A stretch of 64,000 nucleotides of DNA from Strigamia acuminata (lineage: Eukaryota > Arthropoda > Chilopoda > Geophilomorpha > Linotaeniidae). The position numbers were made by a program, and so were the translations under genes. How positions within the stretch are numbered: the first letter of the stretch is position 1; every line of letters begins with the position of its first letter. The DNA lies in NCBI GenBank assembly GCA_949358305.1, contig CASHSZ010000058.1, positions 1 through 64,000 on the forward strand, given 5' to 3'. Below, one piece after another: positions 57,622-64,000 of the stretch. The notes beneath the pieces are model-generated. The model did not search any database and was not told where the DNA came from. It saw only the letters and a list, made by a program, of their open reading frames with translations.

Positions 57622-57814
57622 TTAATTACAAATTCATAACGAGAAGACTGTCTTCTCTAAAAAACCCTGAAATTATTTATGTATCAATTTCAAGAATGTA
57701 AAATATTTTGTTCATCATTCATCATCATTTAATAAAAAGATTATTTATGATTAAAGATACTGTTCCACCTTTATTTAAAGGGGGGCCCCGATGATTTATT
57801 CTCGGGGAGGGACG
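57622..57814 (+). promoter_or_regulatory. G3 3' noncoding region and polypurine tract
   Basis: About 190 bp. An AAAGGGGGGCCCCG block near 57777 and CTCGGGGAGGGACG at 57801-57814, which abuts the 3' LTR. Confidence 0.65.
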
Positions 57815-58445
57815 TGTGGTGATTCGGCATCACCTGAAGAAGTAATTGGTGACGATTATCATGTTATTGATTCTCGCCACTAGAGCGCGCTAGAAATACA
57901 GACTAGACTGACTAGTCTCGTGTTTCTGCGAACCTGCATAATCAGAAGGATTTGCATATGACGTCATTTCCGGTTAATATATAACGTCAACCCTTGACCG
58001 GAAACGATACTACAGTTACACCAATCTCAGCAAGAGCACCATTTACCTCACCTTTCAGGCCGTTTCACGGATTGATCGAGGACCGGTGCCCGCTGACCAT
58101 TTCAACTGTACAACAGCCACATTTATTTGGCGTAGCCAATCTACGCTAGAATAAATATCCGAACGATATTCGTTTAATTCGCACGAGAAAGCGAATTCTC
58201 GCGTGTTCATAATAACACGTGGAAATACCCTAGACAACAAACACAGACCACGCGTAGGACTAAACAATTGGATCCGCCATTGTTTAGCGGCAACTCGTAT
58301 TCGCAGCCGAATCCGAGGACCACCACAGGAAACATCTTAACTTATAGTTGTATTAGTAAGCGTGTTTAATAAAGTAGTATTTGAAGTATATTGTATTCCC
58401 GAGTGTATTATTTATTATCTTTAACCGCAAAGTCGAATCACGACA
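57815..58445 (+). repeat. G3 3' LTR
   Basis: 631-bp copy of 40746-41376, followed by TSD acaa (58446-58449). Confidence 0.95.
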
Positions 58446-58879
58446 ACAACTGTTAAATTGATAGAATTCTTTAAGAGTTCCATCAGAAGTCAACTTTTCA
58501 AAATTAGGCCCGACCGCGTGGTTTTGTCAGATTGTCGACGACAAAATGATGTTACCCGGGCGGAACCAACTTCAACAAGTTCGGGCAAGACTCCTACTCT
58601 CGGGGTTTGGGCCTTTAGGCCTGACCACGCGGTAGAAATTATTAGTTTTGTTAAAACGCATAATTTCTCCGACGGAAAATCGGAATAAAGTGAATTACAC
58701 TTGTTTTCTTGCGAGAAGTTCTAAAACAGAATAAAATATATTAAACACAAATATAAATTTCGTTCGAAACTCATTTTACACACCAAAAAATTTCATTTGA
58801 AATTTTATCACCGTAAGCACATTTCCGAATTCTCACAAACACACGAAAAACTTCAAAATTTATTTGAATTTTGCAGCCT
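58446..58879 (-). other. G1 5' leader, part next to the primer site
   Basis: Noncoding; inverse match to 61693-62109 of G1'. Continues across G3 at 40745. Confidence 0.8.
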
Positions 58880-58897
58880 ATCTCGGTAGAACCTCCA
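58880..58897 (-). promoter_or_regulatory. G1 primer-binding site (Gln tRNA-like)
   Basis: Minus strand TGGAGGTTCTACCGAGAT, 2 nt after the LTR end; one mismatch to the complement of the animal tRNA-Gln 3' end as I recall it. Confidence 0.7.
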
Positions 58898-59082
58898 CTT
58901 GTGACGATTCTACTTTTGGCTGATTTAATAGCCATTTAAGATAGATAACTAATCGGTTTATACAAGACGTTGCTAGGAATAGCAACAACCTAACCGAGAT
59001 AAGCTACGGAAGTCTTTACAAACATGGCACTTGATCGAATAGAAATAACTTACAGTTTTGGTGTGACATAACATATTTATTA

Positions 59083-59292
59083 CTAAATATTAAGGACAAC
59101 AAAAATGGGTTCTTCACGCGTGTAAACGGGCGGCATCAACTGGTTGAGGATCCGGGCGAAGCCAGAGGGATACGGCTGACTTGCGGCATCGTCACAAACA
59201 TCGCTACGGAGACGTATTTGGTCCGCAGCTCGAGTATCTAACAATGCGAAGAGTCCTTCGCATAAGTAGGAATATTCAGCAGAATATTCCAT
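59083..59292 (-). CDS. Small ORF in the G1 LTR
   Basis: 69 aa from MEYSAEYSY; conserved with the G1' copy (61274-61486) over about 60 residues (EGLFALLDTRAADQIRLRS, CDDAASQPY, SGFARILNQLMPPVYTR). It starts about 50-60 nt after an ATATTTATAC TATA-like box, so it would be the first ORF of the transcript. Soluble, no known family. Confidence 0.45.
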   Translation of the reverse strand: MEYSAEYSYLCEGLFALLDTRAADQIRLRSDVCDDAASQPYPSGFARILNQLMPPVYTREEPIFVVLNI

Positions 59293-59360
59293 GTTCCAAA
59301 TGAATAAAAATAAAGTAATTAGTGGAATACAACAAATGCATTGTTGTATAAATATTAATT

Positions 59361-59920
59361 GGGCGGGGACCGTCACGACAATTGAGAGAACGTCGCGGGA
59401 GTTGTTGAGACTCCATCCGCCAGCATGCCTTACGACGACAAGATCTCGTGATCGGGCGCCGAGTATTTAATTGTACGCTTTAATTCGCTATCGGTGGTAC
59501 CAACCACCAGGTAAACATTTCTATGGACTTACCGGGTTTAAAAGATATTGCCAATACAGGATTACCAATGCCCGAGTAATTTGTTTAACACGATATATTT
59601 TATATATCGTTCACGGGTTACTAACCCGGAGGGTACGATGGGGCGGGGACCGTCACGACGGTCGAGAGAACCATCGCGGGAGGTTTTGACACCTCCATCC
59701 GCCAGCATGCCTTACGATGGCGGGATCAGCAGATCGAGCACCGGGTAAAATATTATTTGGCCACTGCCGTTGGATTACCATTATCCAGGTAGTTGTTTTA
59801 TCGCAACATCTTTAGATATTACTCACGGGCTACCAACCCGGCGTGTTACCTGTGCATTAAGCCTTTACCGACTTTTTAACGAGCGGAAGGACCAATCGTA
59901 GAAAGACGGGAACCTGCGTG
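59361..59920 (-). repeat. 280-bp tandem duplication in the G1 LTR
   Basis: GGGCGGGGACCGTCACGAC starts at 59361 and again at 59641. Both copies carry CCATCCGCCAGCATGCCTTA. They are diverged between themselves. The same duplication, with a 278-bp period, is in G1' (copies ending near 60926 and 61204), so it predates both. Confidence 0.7.
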
Positions 59921-61206
59921 GGCTGTTTACAACAACCATCCTGCAGCGGACTGTGGCCAGTTAGCTGAGGGACCTACTTTCATTTAGCAAGGTCGTACTG
60001 TATACGACCGTTATATTAAGCCACCGTACGAAGTCCTACTGTCCCGTAGAACAGCTGGCTAACGTTACGGGGCCATTTCATGCGAATGCATGTCTATTAC
60101 CGGAGTTGGCCTTCCCGAAAAGGCCCTACAACAGCAATAACAAAATAGTAATGAATACTAACTGTGGAGAGCTGAGGTGGCCTGATGTGTCGATAGAGAA
60201 TAATGAAATCAAACGATAACAATTCAACTACAGACAATATACAAGTTCAGTTATCAAAATCAAGCCAGGGGGAAGTGAGAAACTGATGCTTATATAGTTC
60301 TGTAGAACTACTAGATTGGCGACAGCCAATCAGCGTACGAATCGGCGGATTCGTGGGTCACTAGTCCGGACCTAATATATGACTATGTCCAGATGGGCCC
60401 AGTTGGGGTCCAGAAGGGTCCGATTGGTTCCCTTCGACAGGTAAATAATGTGGATATTGATTCGATAGAATCAACATCATCAAGTAATTAATACTTAATT
60501 TATATCGAATAAAATAGTTATATTTTATTCACCGTGTCTAAATAATTATTTATCACATTTTTTAGTCTTTAACCGAGTTTGAAATACGCGCGTTGGTTAA
60601 ACAGCGCCATCTATGGTGAACATTGATAACTATCGATTTGTAATCATCACAAGGTTCCCGTCTTTCTACGATTGGTCCTTCCGCTCGTTAAAAGTCGGTA
60701 AAGGCCTAATGCACAGGTAACACGCCGGGTTGGTAGCCCTTGAGTAATATCTTCAAGATGTTGCGATAAATAACTACCTGGATAATGGTAATCCAACGGC
60801 AGTGGCCGATTAATATTTTACCCGGTGCTCGATCAGTGGATCCCGCCATCGTAAGGCATGCTGGCGGATGGAGGAGTCAAATCCTCCCACGATGGTTCTC
60901 TCGACCGTCGTGACGGTCCCCGCCCCATCGTACCCTCCGGGTTAGTAACCCGTGAACAGGAGTTGAACAACACTGTGTTAAACAAATTACTCGGGCATTG
61001 GTAATCCTGTATTGGCAATATCTTTTAACCCGGTAAGTCCATAGAAATGTTTACCTGGTGGTTGGTACCACCGATAGCGAATTAAAGCGGACAATTAAAT
61101 ACTCGGCGCCTGATCACGAGATCCTGTCGTCGTAAGGCATGCTGGCGGATGGAGTCTCAACAACTCCCGCGACGTTCTCTCAATTGTCGTGACGGTCCCC
61201 GCCCAA

Positions 61207-61218
61207 TTAATATTTATA
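61207..61218 (+). promoter_or_regulatory. TATA-like box in the G1' LTR
   Basis: ATATTTATATAAC-type sequence about 60 nt before the small ORF; also present in the G1 LTR. Confidence 0.45.
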
Positions 61219-61273
61219 TAACAATTCATTTGTTATATTCCACTAATCACTTGACTTTTATTCATTTTAAAAC

Positions 61274-61486
61274 ATGGAATATTCTGCCGAATATTCCTAT
61301 TCACGCGAAGGACTCTTCGCATTATTAGATACTCGAGCTGCGGACCAAATACGACTCCGTAGCGCTATTTGTGACGATGCCGCAAGTCAGCCGTATTCCT
61401 CTGGCTTCGCCCGGATCCTCAACCAGTTGATGCCACCCGTTTACACGCGTCAAGAACCCATCTTTGTTATTGTTATTATTCAGTAA
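61274..61486 (+). CDS. Small ORF in the G1' LTR
   Basis: 70 aa, MEYSAEYSYSREGLF onward, aligned with 59083-59292; the ends differ by a few residues. ATG context AAAACATGG. Possibly a translated leader peptide or uORF. Confidence 0.45.
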   Translation: MEYSAEYSYSREGLFALLDTRAADQIRLRSAICDDAASQPYSSGFARILNQLMPPVYTRQEPIFVIVIIQ

Positions 61487-61674
61487 TAAATATGTTATGT
61501 CACACCAAGAAACTGTAAGTTATTTCTGCTCAGTCATTGATTCATATTTGTACACAGACTTCCGTAAGCTTATCTCGGTTAGGTTGTTGCTACTCCTAGC
61601 AACGTCTTGTTTAAACCGATTAATTATCTATCTTAAATGGCTATTAAATCAGCCAAAAGTAGAATCGTCACAAG

Positions 61675-61692
61675 TGGAGGTTCTACCGAGAT
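61675..61692 (+). promoter_or_regulatory. G1' primer-binding site (Gln tRNA-like)
   Basis: TGGAGGTTCTACCGAGAT, 2 nt after the LTR, identical to that of G1. Confidence 0.7.
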
Positions 61693-62795
61693 AGGCTGCC
61701 TAAATTTAAAATAAATTTTGAAGTTTTGTGTGCCTATGATGAATTCGAGTAGTGTAATTTTGCAGTAAAATTTTTGTGTGTAAAATAAATTTCGTTTGAG
61801 ATTTATAAGTGTCTAATATATTTTATTTTTGTCTTAAATTTTGTTGAAAAGATAATAAGTGTAACTCACTTTGTTCTTTATTCTCCGCCGTGGAAATTAT
61901 ACGTTTTAACAAAATAATAATTTCTACCGCGTGGTCAGGCCTAAAGACCTAACCCCGAGAATGGGAGTCTTGCCCGAACTTGTTGAAGTTGGATCCGCCC
62001 GGGTAACGTCATTTTGTCATCGACGATCTGACAAAACCACGCGGTCGGGCCTAATTTTGAAAAGTTGACCTTTTGACGGAATTCTTAAAGAATTCTATCA
62101 ATTTAACAGTTGTTTTAATTTTAGAATATTCTTTTATATGTATTCAAGTTAAACCTAAATTTATTTGCCTAAATAAATTAGAAGGAAAATTGACATTTTC
62201 CGAAGGAATTAAAATTTATATTTTATTTCAAATGGTTTACCTTATTTTACAAGCTTGATCTACATTAAAATGTTGGTTAAAAATCGTGATCTCAAGCCAT
62301 TGAAATCGAATTTTACGAATGGAATACCATTCGAATTTTAGCGAAGAAGAATTCTCTCGCTGCTGTGTTGCCTAGCAACCCGTGTTGTGCAGAAAAGCCG
62401 TCGATTCAAAACGAATCGACGCGTCTTTTGAAATTACGAGTTTTAAAACTTTTAAAAAAATTCCATAAAGGTGATCATTCATTTATTAATAAATGCGGTG
62501 ATATTTTAAAAAATATATATTTTGAAAAGTATCCATTTTGTTTGGTGACTACGTCATAACACTGGAATCTGTCAAGATTACGGTTCCACAAACTTAGTGA
62601 TTTCCACCAATCTCGGATGAGATTGGACTCCCGCGAGATTAACATTGATACTTGACCAATCAGAGAGGTGTTTTGAAGTACCCATACTTCCTTTCGAATA
62701 GTGTGACCACTGCTTCGTTTGCGACCCTCCTGAACGTTTGCAACTTCATCGTTATCTCTCAGACTTAGGAAATTTTCTTAGTTTTAAGTTTAGTT
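61693..62795 (+). other. G1' 5' leader
   Basis: 1.1 kb AT-rich noncoding leader without insertion. It contains the empty G3 target (ttgt, 62110-62113). Confidence 0.8.
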
Positions 62796-64000
62796 ATGAC
62801 TAATAACCAGCATCACATGAACACCCGTGGTAAGGAAAGAACTTGTTTGACCGGTGGAATGAATCTATCCGGGTTTATACCTGTTCCTACTGGAATGGAA
62901 GAAGTGGGAAACCACGCGGTCCATAATGGCGTTTCAAATGAAACAGCCGGACCATCTGGTGAAAATAGGATTCCACGTGAACCCACTCCGCCTGGAGAAG
63001 AGGAATGCATTCCTGAAGGTTCTCATTTAGGCCGAGGCGGTCTATTATTTTGTCAGGATCACGGTTTGAACCCAAACCAATTTAGATCTTTGACCGAAGT
63101 ATTAGATTTTGTGCACGCGCGTCGTGCTACGTCGGAGCAACCTAATTCCCCAGCCAGCCAAAGATTAAATAATTTTAGTCCCACTCCTTCGACGCCTATT
63201 TCTAGATATAGAAATAAAAATGCACAACCTCCTCGTCAAGATCAGTCGAATTTGACACCAGGAGATTTTAATCGTGCTTTCCAACAACGATTACGAGCGA
63301 ATAACTTCGCTCGCAACCAACAAAGAGGATTTACAAATCCAGAGAACTTTGAGAATACGTTCAACAGAGCGAATTTGGGTCCGCCTAATATGGCCAACCC
63401 TAATCCAAGTTTTCCAAACGGATCAAATAGTTGTCCGAATCTCGCTGGAAATTTGAACCCAAATTTAGGTGCGACAAGAGGTCCAAACCGCCGTTTTGAC
63501 CCAAATTCTAGATTTGCAAATAATTCTAGTCCAGTACCTAACATACAAAGGGGTCACTTAGTTCCTCCGAACTCGAATAACCCGATTGATACGATTGATT
63601 TAAATAATCCTTCTAATCCTGAAAAGCATGGAGATTCCAATAATTATTTGAATCAGGGTACACCAAGTAATTCGAACTACCGTCCGAATTTCGGTGGCCC
63701 AGGAAGTTCGAACAATCGTCCGAATTTCGGTAATCAAGAAAGTTCGCACAACCGTCCGAATTTTAACAATCGAGGTAATTCTAATAATCATTCGAATTAT
63801 GGGAACCAAGGTAATTCGAATAACCATTCGAATTTTGGTAACCACAGTAGACCAAATCAAGGAGGGTCGAATAATTTCAACCCCAACAATGGTGGCTCAA
63901 GTCAAAATAACTCGAGTCAATCAAACACTGGTGGATCGTCGAATGACCATTCACGTCCTCCAAGCAGCTTTGGAATGACGGCTGATGACCTCGCGTCAAT
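62796..64000 (+). CDS. G1' gypsy Gag, N-terminal part (runs off window)
   Basis: Open from ATG 62796 to the window end (401 codons) with no stop. Very similar to G1 Gag (MTNNQHHMNTRGKERTCLTGG start) and with the same Asn-rich repeats. It differs near 63590-63660, where a short extra segment (PIDTIDLNNPSNPEKH) replaces part of the repeat. The capsid core should follow outside the window. Confidence 0.88.
   Translation, partial: MTNNQHHMNTRGKERTCLTGGMNLSGFIPVPTGMEEVGNHAVHNGVSNETAGPSGENRIPREPTPPGEEECIPEGSHLGRGGLLFCQDHGLNPNQFRSLTEVLDFVHARRATSEQPNSPASQRLNNFSPTPSTPISRYRNKNAQPPRQDQSNLTPGDFNRAFQQRLRANNFARNQQRGFTNPENFENTFNRANLGPPNMANPNPSFPNGSNSCPNLAGNLNPNLGATRGPNRRFDPNSRFANNSSPVPNIQRGHLVPPNSNNPIDTIDLNNPSNPEKHGDSNNYLNQGTPSNSNYRPNFGGPGSSNNRPNFGNQESSHNRPNFNNRGNSNNHSNYGNQGNSNNHSNFGNHSRPNQGGSNNFNPNNGGSSQNNSSQSNTGGSSNDHSRPPSSFGMTADDLAS

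Larger units (their letters stand above)
40746..58445 (+). mobile_element. G3: giant three-ORF gypsy element carrying N2
   Basis: 17.7 kb with N2, about 11.8 kb without. LTRs of 631 bp (40746-41376, 57815-58445) look identical; ends TGTGGTGATT...ATCACGACA. TSD acaa (40742-40745, 58446-58449), confirmed by the empty site in G1'. It has a Pro-tRNA-like primer site, gag, a -1 frame pol, a third ORF with an intron, and a polypurine tract. It lies in the G1 leader, in antisense orientation to G1. Confidence 0.95.
58900..60651 (-). repeat. G1 5' LTR (1752 bp)
   Basis: On the minus strand it runs from TGTGATGATT (60651) to AATCGTCACA (58900), giving a 10-bp terminal inverted repeat with one mismatch. 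The 3' end is fixed by the primer site. The 5' end is fixed by the point where homology with G1' starts again (60652). It contains a 280-bp tandem duplication, a TATA-like box and a small ORF. Very long for a gypsy LTR. Confidence 0.75.
60652..61672 (+). repeat. G1' 5' LTR remnant
   Basis: Inverse match to 58900-59915, plus orientation, ending AATCGTCACA. It is cut at AGGTT (60652) exactly where the G1 LTR begins. The missing first 0.7 kb would lie beyond the other end of G1. Confidence 0.75.

Noticed and set aside
1-64000. Host genes, tRNA or rRNA genes
   Set aside because: All long ORFs are retroelement-derived; tRNA-like matches are only 11-18 nt primer sites.

Overview
This 64 kb window is almost entirely LTR retrotransposon DNA from a eukaryote. 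It is probably an invertebrate animal, possibly an arthropod, but the clade call is weak. I see no host gene, tRNA, rRNA or prokaryotic feature. Supporting signs are copia (Ty1/Pseudoviridae-type) and gypsy (Ty3/Metaviridae-type) polyproteins, primer-binding sites matching animal-type initiator-Met, Pro and Gln tRNAs, GT-AG splice signals, and clean 4-5 bp target-site duplications (TSDs).

Layout. (a) 1-4270: a minus-strand copia coding region (C0: gag-protease-integrase, no reverse transcriptase) and unassigned DNA. (b) 4271-13669: a hyper-palindromic tandem repeat/foldback-like satellite, split by a complete minus-strand copia element (C1, 5570-12771, TSD gaggt). (c) 13.7-60.65 kb: one minus-strand gypsy element (G1). 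Its pol is split by a complete gypsy element (G2, 14468-36158, TSD gtat). Its 5' leader is split by a giant gypsy element (G3, 40746-58445, TSD acaa). G2 carries two insertions: a copia-derived element in its 3' LTR (N1, 14658-20511, TSD agaat) and a full copia element in its 3' noncoding DNA (C2, 21553-28846, TSD attta). G3 carries a second copia-derived element (N2, 50414-56345, TSD ttctg) inside its third ORF. (d) 60652-64000: a second, plus-strand member of the G1 family (G1'), whose LTR is cut exactly where the G1 5' LTR starts. G1 therefore appears to have inserted into G1', giving a nest up to four levels deep.

How the parts work. C1 and C2 are single-ORF autonomous-type copia elements (gag-PR-IN-RT-RH). 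Between integrase and reverse transcriptase they carry a segment that reads like a methyl-CpG-binding (MBD/TAM) fold, and C0 has a divergent version. N1 and N2 form a non-autonomous family. They keep a 914-1015 aa ORF whose integrase-like domain has lost two of the three catalytic acids and the zinc site, and there is no protease or RT. They use the same initiator-Met primer site as C1/C2 and share with C2 a palindromic leader motif, which suggests they use the copia machinery in trans. All three gypsy elements have a canonical -1 frameshift heptamer at the end of gag. G3 also has a third ORF with its own spliced first exon. G1 has a 1752-bp LTR with a conserved small ORF just downstream of a TATA-like box.

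The strongest candidates for something undescribed are the MBD-like domain in copia, the N1/N2 dead-integrase family with repeated internal polypurine tracts, the intron-containing third ORF of G3, and the foldback-like satellite. All domain calls come from reading motifs; no database search was run.
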